From the NCBI GenBank assembly GCA_965657645.1, contig CBFHOS010000005.1:1-64000 (forward strand): a stretch of 64,000 nucleotides of DNA. The letters run 5' to 3'. Shown one piece after another: positions 1-9,445 of the stretch. The position numbers and the translations under genes are program-made. Source of the stretch: CBFHOS01 sp965657645. GTDB taxonomy: Bacteria; Pseudomonadota; Alphaproteobacteria; Puniceispirillales; Puniceispirillaceae. The notes under the pieces are model-generated. The model had not been told where the DNA came from. It did not search any database and saw only the letters and a list, made by a program, of their open reading frames with translations. The number at the start of each line of letters is the position of its first letter. Position 1 is the first letter of the stretch.

Positions 1-157
1 CTGTGAACTCAAGAACCTTCAATCGCAGATAAGATAAGTCCAAAATTTACGCCAGATATCACGCCCGATTGATCAATGGGAATAGGGTTCCACAAATAAT
101 GTCACAGCAATGTTTCGCCAAAATCCCCACAGCCCAATTCAGCCTTGATGGATCTCT

Positions 158-1090
158 ATGAGACGGCCGGTCACCGCATTTGACTGGATGCTTCTGGCCA
201 CGCTTGGCATTATCTGGGGCGCGAGTTTCTATGGGGTTGAACTCGCCTTAACTGGCTTTGCGCCCATTAGTGTTGCCGCCGCCAGAGTGGCGATGGCGGC
301 CGTTCTATTGGTCTCGGTTGCCATTATTTTTGGCGATGGGTTGCCCGGGTTTGACACCCCCACCCAGCGCCGCATCTGGCTGCATTGTTTGGGTATGGGT
401 GTCTTTACCAACGCCATCCCCTTTAGCCTTCTTAGCTGGGGGCAACAGCATGTAACATCGGGTTTTGCCGGCATTACAATGGCCGTTGTACCATTATTTG
501 TATTGCCGCTTAGTCACTTTCTGGTCCCGAATGAGCGCATGACGCCAGCCAGAATCTTTGGCTTTGTTTTCGGCTTCTTTGGGGTTGTAATGCTGGTTGG
601 CGGGGATCGTATCTTTAGTGATGCCAGCCCGTCCTTAACATTATTCACCGCACAAATTGCCTGTGTCACCGCCAGTATCTGTTACGCTATTGGCACGATC
701 ATCACCCGCCTTTGCCCCCCGATTAGCACTGTTTCATATGCCGCGACCGGCCTAATGCTTGGCGGTTTACTGTTACTGCCGACCGCCTATCTGGTCGAGG
801 GCTTGCCCCGCGATGTGCCAATGCCCGCTTGGTATGGCCTCATTTATCTGGCGTTATTCCCAACCGCGGCGGCAACAATTCTTTTGACCATCGTGATTAA
901 GCGGGCCGGACCATCCTTCTTGTCGTTGGTGAATTATCAAGTGCCAGTCTGGGCGGTAATCTTTGGTGCGGTCCTGTTAGCAGAGGCCCTGCCCGGTCAT
1001 TTCCTGAGCGCGCTAATCATCATCCTGATCGGCATGGCGATCTCACAATTCTATGATAACTGGCGGGCAAAACCAAAATCCGCCACATGA
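158..1090 (+). CDS. DMT superfamily (EamA) transporter
   Basis: This 310-residue, strongly hydrophobic protein has about ten predicted membrane segments arranged as two EamA-type halves (roughly residues 12-150 and 160-300). It begins with the typical LGIIWGASF motif in the first helix. The family contains inner-membrane exporters of amino acids, metabolites or drugs, but the substrate cannot be read from sequence. It is a single gene, facing the end of the phenylacetate operon, with only 37 bases between the two stops. The ATG at 158 has a weak GGAT ribosome site. Family assignment is secure and substrate is unknown. Confidence 0.85.
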   Translation: MRRPVTAFDWMLLATLGIIWGASFYGVELALTGFAPISVAAARVAMAAVLLVSVAIIFGDGLPGFDTPTQRRIWLHCLGMGVFTNAIPFSLLSWGQQHVTSGFAGITMAVVPLFVLPLSHFLVPNERMTPARIFGFVFGFFGVVMLVGGDRIFSDASPSLTLFTAQIACVTASICYAIGTIITRLCPPISTVSYAATGLMLGGLLLLPTAYLVEGLPRDVPMPAWYGLIYLALFPTAAATILLTIVIKRAGPSFLSLVNYQVPVWAVIFGAVLLAEALPGHFLSALIIILIGMAISQFYDNWRAKPKSAT

Positions 1091-1127
1091 TATCCCAGAT
1101 GTAATAAGAAGTGAGAGGTGACGGGTG

Positions 1128-2282
1128 CTATTGCGCGTCGAAATCGATAATCACTGACGGGGTTTTTGGACGGGCTTGGCAGGACAGAATAAAGCCTGCC
1201 TCTATTTCCCATTCTTCGAGTGAGAAATTCACATCCATAGCAACATCGCCCTCAACCAATTTGCACCGGCAGGTACAACACATGCCAGCCGCGCATGAAT
1301 AGGGAAATTCCAACCCCGCACGTTGGCCAGCGGCCAGTAAGGTTTCCGCCGCAGGGTCAATGGTAAAAGTCTGCACCGCGCCATCCAGCCGGACCTCTAC
1401 TTTATGCTTGTTGAGGGTCTCATCTACACGGGCTGGCGCTTTGCGCGGCGTAGCACCACCAGCCGGGGTAAAGCGTTCGAAATTAATCCGGTCAGCAGGC
1501 ACACCATTTTTCTCAAGCGCATTCGTGCAATCGGTGATCATGCTATCCGGCCCACAAATATAAGCGGCTTTTAATCGATCTGGCGCGATCATCCCGCTGG
1601 TGATCAATGCCTCTATTTTCGATGCATCAACACGGCCATTCAGCAAATCAATATCGCGCTGTTCACGCGACAATATATGCACCAGACGCAAACGGTCCAT
1701 AAAGCGATCCTTCAAATCCTCGACCGCGGCACGAAACATGATCGAGGCACTATCGCGGTTGCCATAAACCAACGTGACTTTACGGCTAGTACTGTTTTGC
1801 AATGCAGTGCGGGCTATCGACAGGATCGGGGTAATGCCAGACCCCGCCGCCAACAGCAAAATATCCGCATCATCCCCATCATTCACGTCATCATCATAGG
1901 TAAACCGGCCCTGCGGCGTCATTACCGAGATCACATCACCAACCGCGAAATGCGCCATCGCATGGCCAGAAAAAGCCCCGCCCTCAACCAGTTTTATGCC
2001 AACGCCAATATGATCATCAAACGGCGCCGTACAGATCGAATAGGACCGGCGAATATCCGCCCCATCAACAACCGCCCGCAAGGTCAGATACTGGCCCGGG
2101 ACAAAGGCATAATGCGGGCGCAAATCATCCGGAATGGCAAAGCGAACCGCGATCGCGTTATTGCCCAGACGGTCGATGCTGGCAATCGTCAAATCATGAA
2201 AGACCGGTCGGCCGGTGCTTTGCTGTGCATTGATGGATGATGAGGTGGATGGCATTGCGCAGTTCTTTTCGGTTATAGGCAT
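1128..2282 (-). CDS. paaE: Phenylacetyl-CoA epoxidase reductase subunit PaaE
   Basis: PaaE is the reductase of the ring 1,2-phenylacetyl-CoA epoxidase; it passes electrons from NAD(P)H to the di-iron oxygenase PaaA. The 384 residues show a ferredoxin-NADP reductase-type FAD domain (RRSYSICTAP near residue 80), an NAD-binding domain (LLLAAGSGITPILS) and a C-terminal plant-type 2Fe-2S domain with the cysteines of CAAGMCCTC and a later ILSCQ. It is last in the paaABCDE operon, and its start overlaps paaD by 10 bases. An internal ATG at 2255 is an alternative start. Length and domain order fit the family. Confidence 0.95.
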   Translation of the reverse strand: MPITEKNCAMPSTSSSINAQQSTGRPVFHDLTIASIDRLGNNAIAVRFAIPDDLRPHYAFVPGQYLTLRAVVDGADIRRSYSICTAPFDDHIGVGIKLVEGGAFSGHAMAHFAVGDVISVMTPQGRFTYDDDVNDGDDADILLLAAGSGITPILSIARTALQNSTSRKVTLVYGNRDSASIMFRAAVEDLKDRFMDRLRLVHILSREQRDIDLLNGRVDASKIEALITSGMIAPDRLKAAYICGPDSMITDCTNALEKNGVPADRINFERFTPAGGATPRKAPARVDETLNKHKVEVRLDGAVQTFTIDPAAETLLAAGQRAGLEFPYSCAAGMCCTCRCKLVEGDVAMDVNFSLEEWEIEAGFILSCQARPKTPSVIIDFDAQ

Positions 2283-2827
2283 TTGAAATAGTCAAAGGGT
2301 TCATGACAGCTATCGCATCGATATTGGGCCTTGCAGGCGGTCGAACCAAAGGCCGCTAGCTGGCTCGTGCGCTCGCTATCACAGCGTGGACAGGCAACAA
2401 TCTGTACATCGAAATAACCCAGATCCGTACCCGTCTTACCCGAATTAATACCCGAAGCATTATTATTGCGGGCGGGCGGGGCAATGCCGCTGGCCTTTAG
2501 TTTGGCGCGGCCTTCATCGCTGATCCAATTCGTCGTCCATGCCGGTGCCAACACACGGTTAGCCCGCGCATCATAGCCCGCATTACGCACCGCCGTTTCA
2601 ATCTCCAGCTCGATGGCCAAGGTCGCCGGACAGGCCGAATAGGTTGGTGTCACATCCAGAACAAATTGATTATCAACCACCCGCACATCGCGCAAAATCC
2701 CCAGATCACCAACCGTCACCACGACCAATTCAGGATCGGGCACATTCGCCGCGATCCCGCGGATGGTCGTCATCGCGGCACCAAGATCAGCAACGCCATC
2801 AGGCGCAATGACATGTGGCGCTACCAT
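2273..2827 (-). CDS. paaD: Phenylacetyl-CoA epoxidase assembly protein PaaD
   Basis: PaaD (PaaJ in some species) is needed for an active epoxidase and is thought to help metal-centre assembly. The 184 residues contain an N-terminal MIP18/DUF59 domain (PDPELVVVTVGDLG, then SACPAT) and a C-terminal zinc-ribbon-like region with cysteine pairs (CPRCDS and CDSCHEPF). It overlaps paaC upstream by 7 bases and paaE downstream by 10, so the genes are translationally coupled. A weakly conserved linker of about 25 residues separates the two parts. Confidence 0.93.
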   Translation of the reverse strand: MVAPHVIAPDGVADLGAAMTTIRGIAANVPDPELVVVTVGDLGILRDVRVVDNQFVLDVTPTYSACPATLAIELEIETAVRNAGYDARANRVLAPAWTTNWISDEGRAKLKASGIAPPARNNNASGINSGKTGTDLGYFDVQIVACPRCDSERTSQLAAFGSTACKAQYRCDSCHEPFDYFKCL

Positions 2828-3603
2828 TTTTGTCCCGGATAGGTGCGTTGCAGATACTGCATTTCAGCCAGCAAAAACCCAAGATCCTCGCCGTGGCGAC
2901 CACGCCGTCCCCCACTATGGCTAAACCCGCCAGCCTCTAGCGGCGGCATCATCGCGGCGGTGAAAGTTTGCTCAACGACCTTGTCGAAACGCGCTTTGAT
3001 ATCGGCCATCGGCGGCACAATGCCAGCCCCAACCAGCCGTTCATAAACATCATCACTCTCAAACATCTCACCAACATAAGGGGCGAGTTGGTCCAGCGCC
3101 GATTGCATCCGCGCCGCGCTCTCTTGGGTACCGTCACCAAGGCGAATTACCCACTCGCCGCAATGGCGCACATGATAGGCAAATTCCTTGACCGCTTTGG
3201 CCGCATGGGCGCGCAATAATTGATCGCTTGATTGCTGCATGGCGTCAAAAAGCGGGTGCATATAGGCGGCGAAAAAGAATTGCCGGAGCATGGTATAGGC
3301 AAAATCACCATTCGGCTTTTCCGCCATTAGAATATGGCTAAAGCTAGTGCCATCGCGCAAATAGGCAAAATCATCCTCATCGCGGCCTTTGCCTTCAACC
3401 TCGCCAGCATAGGTGTAAAACACCCGCGCCCCGCCGATTAAATCCAGCGCGATATTTGGTAATGCCAGATCTTCTTCCAGCATCGGCGCGTGACCGCACC
3501 ATTGCGATAATCGGTGGCCCAAAATCAGATGATCATCACCAAGGCGTAACAACAGGTGAAACAGATCATCGTGATCAGTGGCAAGAGCGTGCGCGCCAGT
3601 CAT
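2821..3603 (-). CDS. paaC: Phenylacetyl-CoA epoxidase structural subunit PaaC
   Basis: PaaC is the non-catalytic ferritin-like partner of PaaA in the epoxidase heterodimer. The 260-residue protein is helical, has the family's opening (LLRLGDDHLILGHRLSQWCG) and ends in the typical LLAEMQYLQR helix. Its ATG overlaps the paaB stop codon by one base and its end overlaps paaD by 7 bases. Length matches the family. No odd features were seen. Confidence 0.95.
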   Translation of the reverse strand: MTGAHALATDHDDLFHLLLRLGDDHLILGHRLSQWCGHAPMLEEDLALPNIALDLIGGARVFYTYAGEVEGKGRDEDDFAYLRDGTSFSHILMAEKPNGDFAYTMLRQFFFAAYMHPLFDAMQQSSDQLLRAHAAKAVKEFAYHVRHCGEWVIRLGDGTQESAARMQSALDQLAPYVGEMFESDDVYERLVGAGIVPPMADIKARFDKVVEQTFTAAMMPPLEAGGFSHSGGRRGRHGEDLGFLLAEMQYLQRTYPGQKW

Positions 3604-3899
3604 TACATATGCCCCACATCATCGGGAATATCGTAAAAGGTCGGGTGCCGGTAAATCTTTGACGCGGTTGGTTCAAAATTCTCATCGCGCTGTTCAGGGT
3701 CGGATGCGGTGATGCTGGCGGATGGCACAACCCAGATCGAAACGCCCTCGCCGCGCCTTGTATAGACATCGCGGGCGGCTTGGATTGCCATTACCTCATC
3801 GGCGGCATGAAGTGAGCCAGCATGGCGGTGAGACAGGCCAGTGCGCGGGCGAATAAAAACCTCCCATAGCGGCACTAATTGTTCTTTGCGTGGTGACAT
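3603..3899 (-). CDS. paaB: Phenylacetyl-CoA epoxidase subunit PaaB
   Basis: PaaB is a small (about 95 residues) subunit that bridges PaaA-PaaC dimers and is required for epoxidase activity. The 98-residue product has the family's near-invariant start (PLWEVFIRPRTGLSHRHAGS). A strong AAGGAG ribosome site sits about six bases before the ATG at 3899. It is second in the paaABCDE operon, 32 bases after paaA. Confidence 0.95.
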   Translation of the reverse strand: MSPRKEQLVPLWEVFIRPRTGLSHRHAGSLHAADEVMAIQAARDVYTRRGEGVSIWVVPSASITASDPEQRDENFEPTASKIYRHPTFYDIPDDVGHM

Positions 3900-3931
3900 T
3901 TGATGCTCCTTGAAGGGGGCTTTATTTGCGG

Positions 3932-4933
3932 CTATTCAGCCGCGCGGGCCATTCTTTTTTCACTATGCGCCATGGCGGCCTCACGGACCCATGCACCATC
4001 ATCCCATGCCTTTTGACGGGCGGCGACACGCTCGCGGTTCATCAGACCATTACCGCCAACAACGCGCCAGAACTCGTCCCAATCAATCGGCCCGTAATCA
4101 TAGCCTTGCTTGTCTTCGTTCCATTTCAACTCTGGATCAGGAATGGTCAGCCCTAGAAATTCGGCTTGCGGCACGGTGGCATCGATGAATTTTTGACGAA
4201 GCTCATCATTAGTGAAGCGTTTGATTTTCCATTTTGTCGATTGGTCGCTATTGCTGCTATCACTATCGGGCGGGCCGAACATCATCAGCACCGGTTGCCA
4301 GAACCGGTTGAGTGATTCCTGTGCCATTGCTTTTTGCTCTGGCGAGCCTTGGGCCAAGGTCATCACGATTTCATAGCCTTGACGCTGGTGAAAGCTCTCT
4401 TCCTTGCACACCCGCACCATGGCGCGTGCATACGGACCGTATGAACAGCGGCATAGCGGGATTTGGTTCATGATGGCGGCGCCATCCACCAACCAGCCGA
4501 TGGTGCCAATATCGGCCCAGCTTGGCGTTGGATAGTTGAAAATTGACGAATATTTCGCCTTGCCAGCCAATAGCTCTTCGGTCATCTGTTCGCGGCTCAC
4601 GCCCAGCGTTTCGGCGGCTGAATACAGATACAGACCGTGGCCACCTTCATCCTGCACCTTGGCAAGCAAGGTTGCTTTGCGGCGCAGTGACGGTGCTCTG
4701 GTAATCCAATTGCCCTCTGGCAACATCCCAACAATTTCAGAATGGGCATGCTGGCCAATCTGGCGGATTAGCGTCCGGCGATAGGCCTCTGGCATCGGGT
4801 CATTCGGTTCGATTTTCTGCTCGTCATCAATCCGTGCCTGAAACGCATCCAGAAACGCCTGATCCTCGATCTCAGGTTTGGCGCCGGCTTTGGCCCCATT
4901 ATTGGACTGGTTGATTAATCCTTGTGTGTACAT
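3932..4933 (-). CDS. paaA: Phenylacetyl-CoA 1,2-epoxidase catalytic subunit PaaA
   Basis: PaaA carries the di-iron centre that epoxidises the aromatic ring of phenylacetyl-CoA, the committed oxygen-using step. The product of 333 residues is ferritin-like; the DEGGHGLYLY segment (near residue 115) and the CKEESFHQRQGYE segment supply carboxylate and histidine ligands. I chose ATG 4933 because GGAG lies six bases before it; a GTG at 4945 would add four residues. It is the first gene of the epoxidase operon, 45 bases after paaZ, so paaZ-paaABCDE is probably one transcript read leftward from the operator at 7081-7100. Confidence 0.96.
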   Translation of the reverse strand: MYTQGLINQSNNGAKAGAKPEIEDQAFLDAFQARIDDEQKIEPNDPMPEAYRRTLIRQIGQHAHSEIVGMLPEGNWITRAPSLRRKATLLAKVQDEGGHGLYLYSAAETLGVSREQMTEELLAGKAKYSSIFNYPTPSWADIGTIGWLVDGAAIMNQIPLCRCSYGPYARAMVRVCKEESFHQRQGYEIVMTLAQGSPEQKAMAQESLNRFWQPVLMMFGPPDSDSSNSDQSTKWKIKRFTNDELRQKFIDATVPQAEFLGLTIPDPELKWNEDKQGYDYGPIDWDEFWRVVGGNGLMNRERVAARQKAWDDGAWVREAAMAHSEKRMARAAE

Positions 4934-4978
4934 ATCGAACTCCACTTTCTCTCAAACATGCAACCGATTGGCCCTATT

Positions 4979-7006
4979 CTAATAGGCAACCATGGTTAGC
5001 AATTCATAACTGGCGACCAGATCATCATCTTGATCATGGATCACCACATGCCAGCGCACCTCGCCATATTCATCGGTGCGTTTGGTTTTACGTTTAACGG
5101 TTAGCGAGACGGTGATCGCGCTTCCCGCCGTTACTGGCTTTTCAAAACTCAATTGGTTCAATCCGGTATTTGCCAAGACCGGACCCGGCGCCGGATCAAC
5201 GAACATTCCGGCGGCAAAACTCAATAGCAAATAGCCATGCGCGACAATGCCCGGGAAAAACGGGTTGGCGGCGGCGGCCTCTGGATCAGTATGGGCATAA
5301 AACTGGTCGCCGGTAAAATCGGCAAAATGGGTAATGTCCTCGGCGGTAATGACCCGCGGCGGCGTCACCAGCGTATCACCAAGGCGAAGCTCGTCAAATT
5401 TACGGCGGAACGGATGGACGTCAATTTCAGTCATTGCCGCTTTTGGCATCCAGCTTTCACTCGCCTTGGCCAATAAAGATGGCGGGCCTTGCAGGGCGGT
5501 GCGTTGCATATAATGTTTAACCGCGCGAATACCGCCAAGCTCTTCACTACCACCAGCGCGCCCGGGGCCACCATGCACCATATGCGGCAGGGGCGAGCCA
5601 TGACCTGTACTCTCACCCATCGATTCTCGGTTGTTGAAATATAGCCGGCCATTGTGACTGGCAATGCGCTCAACAAGTTCATGTGCCGCGGCGCCATCAT
5701 TGGTAATCACCGACGTCACCAACGCCCCGCCGCCACGATTGGCCAGATCACCAGCATGCGCCAGATCACGATATCCCATTAGGCTCGCCACCGGACCAAA
5801 GGCCTCATGCACATGCATATGGGTTGCGGCATCTGGATCTTCATTCTGGAAAATAGACGGTGCCATAAACGCGCCATTGCCCAGATCATCGCCGATTAAA
5901 GACATTTTGCCCGCGCCGGTAATCTGTTTGGCCTCGGTGGCGAATAGCGCGCATTTTTCCAGAACATCAGCCTTTTGCGCGGCACCAGCCAACGCGCCCA
6001 TGCCAACCTCGGCAAGGCGCGGATCACCGATAACAACTGCGCTCAACGCCGCCGATAATGCCTCACCGACCGGCGTTTCAAGATGTTTGGGAACCAGAAT
6101 CCGGCGGATCGCCGTACATTTTTGTCCCGCCTTCGCCGTTAACTCGCCGCAGATTTCCTTGATGAATAATCCAAATTCGGGGTCATCAACACTAATGTCT
6201 GGACCCAGAATAGACCCGTTAAGGCTGTCTTGCTCGGCCCCAAAGCGAACCGAATGTTCCACCAGATTGGGCGTACGCCGCAGATTAAACGCGGTCTGGG
6301 CGGATCCGGTAAAGGCCACCGCATCCTGTGGCCCCAGAATATCCAGCAAATTACCAATGCCGCCAGAGATGAACTGCACCGCGCCCTCTGGCAATAATCC
6401 AGAGCGGAGCATCATTGCAAATGCGGCCTCAGCCAGATAGCCAGTGGCCGTTGCCGGCTTGATGATCGCGGGCACCCCAGCAAGAAGCGTCGGCGCTAGT
6501 TTCTCTAGCATGCCCCAGACCGGAAAATTGAACGCGTTGATATGCAGTGCCACACCGTGCATGGGGGTGCAGATATGCTGGCCCACAAAACTGCCCTTGC
6601 GCGACAATGCCTCGATATCGCCATCGAGATAAACATGCGCATCCGGCATTTCGCGGCGCCCCTTAGAGGCAAAAACAAACATCGTGCCGATGCCGCCATC
6701 GATATCAATCCAGCTATCGGCCTTGGTCGCCCCCGTCATGTAGGATAATTCGTACAGATCGGCCTTATGATCATTTAGATATTGCGCCAATGCCTTTAGC
6801 ATCCGCGCCCGATCATGGAACGTCATCGCCCGCAATGCAGGGCCGCCCTTGGCAATCGCGTAATCGCGCATTGCCGCCACATCAAGCACCGCCCCGCCAG
6901 CGCGGCCAATTTGCGCGCCGTTATAGGCGTTATAAAGCGGCGCCGCCATATCGCCGGGGCCTATCCATTTACCAGCCGCAAAGCTGGCTACATTCAGATC
7001 ACTCAT
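4979..7006 (-). CDS. paaZ: Oxepin-CoA hydrolase / 3-oxo-5,6-dehydrosuberyl-CoA semialdehyde dehydrogenase PaaZ
   Basis: PaaZ is a fusion enzyme. The C-terminal MaoC-like hydratase opens the oxepin-CoA ring and the N-terminal aldehyde dehydrogenase oxidises the resulting semialdehyde. The ALDH part (about residues 1-510) has the glutamate in RFGAEQDS and the cysteine in GQKCTAIRR. The hydratase part has the active-site motif GDQFYAHTD followed by GIVAHGYLL. I chose ATG 7006 (675 residues) because GAGG lies five bases before it and the N-terminus then matches the roughly 680-residue family; a GTG at 7063 with an AGGAAA site is possible. Both active sites look intact. Confidence 0.95.
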   Translation of the reverse strand: MSDLNVASFAAGKWIGPGDMAAPLYNAYNGAQIGRAGGAVLDVAAMRDYAIAKGGPALRAMTFHDRARMLKALAQYLNDHKADLYELSYMTGATKADSWIDIDGGIGTMFVFASKGRREMPDAHVYLDGDIEALSRKGSFVGQHICTPMHGVALHINAFNFPVWGMLEKLAPTLLAGVPAIIKPATATGYLAEAAFAMMLRSGLLPEGAVQFISGGIGNLLDILGPQDAVAFTGSAQTAFNLRRTPNLVEHSVRFGAEQDSLNGSILGPDISVDDPEFGLFIKEICGELTAKAGQKCTAIRRILVPKHLETPVGEALSAALSAVVIGDPRLAEVGMGALAGAAQKADVLEKCALFATEAKQITGAGKMSLIGDDLGNGAFMAPSIFQNEDPDAATHMHVHEAFGPVASLMGYRDLAHAGDLANRGGGALVTSVITNDGAAAHELVERIASHNGRLYFNNRESMGESTGHGSPLPHMVHGGPGRAGGSEELGGIRAVKHYMQRTALQGPPSLLAKASESWMPKAAMTEIDVHPFRRKFDELRLGDTLVTPPRVITAEDITHFADFTGDQFYAHTDPEAAAANPFFPGIVAHGYLLLSFAAGMFVDPAPGPVLANTGLNQLSFEKPVTAGSAITVSLTVKRKTKRTDEYGEVRWHVVIHDQDDDLVASYELLTMVAY

Positions 7007-7080
7007 CACCGCCTCTTTGCCGCTGGTGGGAACCCAATCATCGCTTGGGGCGCTTTTACCCACAATGCGATTTCCTATTA

Positions 7081-7100
7081 TTGACCGACCGGTCAGTTAA
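7081..7100. promoter_or_regulatory. Probable PaaR (TetR family) operator between paaZ and paaG
   Basis: The 20-base imperfect palindrome TTGACCGACCGGTCAGTTAA has 8 of 10 positions symmetric. It lies 75 bases upstream of the paaZ start and 104 bases upstream of paaG, in the divergent intergenic region. It shares 15 of 20 bases with the site at 18041-18060 upstream of paaI. The ACCG/CGGT core resembles sites of TetR-type phenylacetate regulators, and a TetR gene sits at the end of the paaI-paaK operon. Assignment to that regulator is inference. Confidence 0.75.
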
Positions 7101-7204
7101 TGCAAGAATTAAGGTGAAAAATATCTGGTCAAGCGGGGGCCGGTGGATTTAGGCTTTGTTACTCTATTCACCAGCCCACATGACATCAGGCGAGAGGCCG
7201 GCAA

Positions 7205-8032
7205 ATGACTGAAAAAAGCAATCCATCGCCCGAGGAACCAGCAATCGGTACAGAGATCGTAACCGAGATTGATGGCCATTTGACGATTGTTCGGATCAAC
7301 CGCCCCGCCCGTCTAAACGCTCTTAATGCCGCCGCGCATCTGGATTTAAGGGCGGCATTAGAAAGTGCCAGCAACGATGATAATTGCCGTGCGGTAATGC
7401 TAACCGGCACTGGTCGCGGATTTTGTGTGGGACAGGATCTGGGCGATCGCGACCCATCAAAGATGGATCAAATTCCCGATCTTGGCGACACTTTGCGTAC
7501 CTATTACAACCCGACCATTCAGGTAATCACCGATATGAACAAACCGGTGATCGCCGCGGTCAATGGTGTTGCGGCGGGGGCCGGGGTCAATATCGCGCTT
7601 GCCTGTGATATTGTTATTGCCACCACCAGCGCCTCGTTCATTCAGGCTTTTGTGAAAATTGGCCTCACTCCGGATGCGGGTGGGTCATGGATATTGCCGC
7701 GTTTGATCGGCATGGCGCGGGCCAAGGGATTGGCCATGACCGGCATGCCGCTACCGGCCGAAACCGCCGCCGAATGGGGGATGATATGGGCCTGTTATCC
7801 CGATGATGAATTTGGTGATGCGGCAAAAACGCTTGGCCAGCAACTCGCCAATGGTCCAACGATAGGGCTTGGATTGAGCAAGGCGGCGCTGAATGCCTCA
7901 ATGGGCAATACTCTGGCAGAGCAATTGGATCTGGAGGCAAAATTACAATCGATTGCGGGCTCCAGTGCCGATTACCGCGAAGGGGTTAGCGCCTTTTTGG
8001 AAAAGCGAAAAGCAAAGTTCCAAGGCCAGTAG
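7205..8032 (+). CDS. paaG: Epoxyphenylacetyl-CoA isomerase PaaG
   Basis: PaaG isomerises ring 1,2-epoxyphenylacetyl-CoA to oxepin-CoA, the substrate of PaaZ. The 275-residue crotonase-fold protein has the CoA-binding loops GFCVGQDLGDRD and NGVAAGAGVNIAL. It has an aspartate (D157, in LTPDAGGSW) where PaaG enzymes carry their catalytic acid, and lacks the two glutamates of true hydratases. The TGMPLPAETAAEWGMIW segment is also PaaG-like. A GAGAGG ribosome site precedes ATG 7205. It is divergent from paaZ and shares its operator region. The P450 gene follows 50 bases downstream, so read-through is possible. Confidence 0.9.
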   Translation: MTEKSNPSPEEPAIGTEIVTEIDGHLTIVRINRPARLNALNAAAHLDLRAALESASNDDNCRAVMLTGTGRGFCVGQDLGDRDPSKMDQIPDLGDTLRTYYNPTIQVITDMNKPVIAAVNGVAAGAGVNIALACDIVIATTSASFIQAFVKIGLTPDAGGSWILPRLIGMARAKGLAMTGMPLPAETAAEWGMIWACYPDDEFGDAAKTLGQQLANGPTIGLGLSKAALNASMGNTLAEQLDLEAKLQSIAGSSADYREGVSAFLEKRKAKFQGQ

Positions 8033-8082
8033 GGTGCCATTAGGCTCGATACAAGTTTTGGTAAAGTAGATGTGAGGCGGAT

Positions 8083-9336
8083 GTGACCCAAAGCATGAAT
8101 GAGCAATGGTTTGACCTTCGCAATCTGCCGCCAGATTTCAACGACAATCCATATATACATTATGAGAGATTACGCCGCGAAACGCCGGTTTACGAATTGC
8201 CGGGTGGCGGATTATTTCTCACCCGCCATGCCGATTTGTTGCGGATTTACAAAGACCGACAGGTTTTCTCATCCGATAAAAAGATCGAGTTTGGCCCGAA
8301 ATTTGGTGATGGCCTATTATACCAACATCACACAACCTCGCTGGTTTTCAACGATGCGCCGCTGCATACCCGCGTGCGCAAAGCCATTGCTGGCGCCCTA
8401 TCACCGCGCGCGGTTGGCGGGATGGAACTTGTCGTGGCCCAGCTTGTGGACCGATTGCTGGATGATCTTGGCGATAATCCAGAACCCGACGGTCTGGTTG
8501 ATTTCTCCCAGAATATTCCGGTGGAGGTGATTGGCAATCTATTGGCCGTGCCAGCCGATGAACGCGGCCCCTTGCGGGCATGGTCATTGGCGATATTGGC
8601 GGCTTTGGAACCGGCAATTGACGACAAGATGTTTGCCGAGGGTGAGGCCGCCACACGGGATTTTCTCGATTACCTGACGCATCTGGTTAAACGCCGCCGC
8701 ACCGCCGGTATCGAGGATGATAATGACATCATGGCGCGGTTAATCCGCGAGACTGATTTTGGCGATGAAAATGGTGGTGCGCAAAACGCCAATCTATTGC
8801 CACATGAGCTTTTGCAAAATGCGATTTTCATCCTGAATGCGGGACATGAAACCACCACCAATCTGATATGCAGCGGGATCTGGCTATTATCCCAAATGCC
8901 AGAGATAGTCGCCCGCCTGAATGCCCAACCAGAGTTATGGCCAGCCGCAATTGAGGAAATCTTGCGCATGGAAAGCCCAAACCAGCTCGGCAACCGCCGC
9001 GCAATTGCCGATTTTTCGATTGATGGCAAATCCTATCCGGCTGGCACTTTGATTACCCTTTGCATGGGCGCGGCAAACCGTGATCCGGCGGTGTTTGAGG
9101 CACCGGATGACTTTAGGCTGGATCGTGACATTAGTGGCCGTGCCGAGGATTTGCATCTGGCCTTTGCCGGTGGTGTACATGTTTGCGCGGGCAATAGCAT
9201 CGCCCGGATTGAGGGGCAAATCGCCCTTGCCGGCATTTTCAAACGATGGCCAGACCTTGGCATTGCCGGCGGGTTACGGCGCTCTACACGGGTGCGTTTT
9301 CGCGGCTTTGAGGCAATGCCATTGATCCTTTCCTAG
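8083..9336 (+). CDS. Cytochrome P450
   Basis: This soluble bacterial P450 of 417 residues has all landmarks: the I-helix motif AGHETTT (253-259), EILR of the K helix (292-295), and the heme loop FAGGVHVCAG with the thiolate cysteine at C368. It would hydroxylate or demethylate a small substrate using ferredoxin partners, none of which are adjacent. I chose GTG 8083 because GAGG lies five bases before it; ATG 8095 is four codons later. It opens the block with the NicX-like dioxygenase, so it may perform an early oxidation in that pathway, which is inference. The substrate is unknown. Confidence 0.92.
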   Translation: MTQSMNEQWFDLRNLPPDFNDNPYIHYERLRRETPVYELPGGGLFLTRHADLLRIYKDRQVFSSDKKIEFGPKFGDGLLYQHHTTSLVFNDAPLHTRVRKAIAGALSPRAVGGMELVVAQLVDRLLDDLGDNPEPDGLVDFSQNIPVEVIGNLLAVPADERGPLRAWSLAILAALEPAIDDKMFAEGEAATRDFLDYLTHLVKRRRTAGIEDDNDIMARLIRETDFGDENGGAQNANLLPHELLQNAIFILNAGHETTTNLICSGIWLLSQMPEIVARLNAQPELWPAAIEEILRMESPNQLGNRRAIADFSIDGKSYPAGTLITLCMGAANRDPAVFEAPDDFRLDRDISGRAEDLHLAFAGGVHVCAGNSIARIEGQIALAGIFKRWPDLGIAGGLRRSTRVRFRGFEAMPLILS

Positions 9337-9365
9337 CGACCAGACGACAATTGCTAGCCAGCCTG

Positions 9366-9394
9366 ATCTGGGATAGGCTTCTAATCTGGGATAG
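9366..9394. repeat. Two direct copies of ATCTGGGATAG
   Basis: The 11-base sequence ATCTGGGATAG occurs at 9366-9376 and 9384-9394, starts 18 bases apart, in the 109-base gap between the P450 and the AsnC-type domain gene. The spacing is near two helical turns, as for tandem operator half sites. A chance local duplication is equally possible. Confidence 0.4.
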
Positions 9395-9445
9395 CCAAAG
9401 ACAGCATGACCCAATAAGGGTGAGCAGGGACAATCAGGAGTTAGT

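Noticed and set aside
5664..6440. 258-codon open frame opposite paaZ
   Set aside because: It lies wholly within paaZ on the other strand, has no family pattern and reads as an arginine/serine/proline-rich antisense frame. Other long antisense frames (1677-2240, 9729-10367) were set aside for the same reason.
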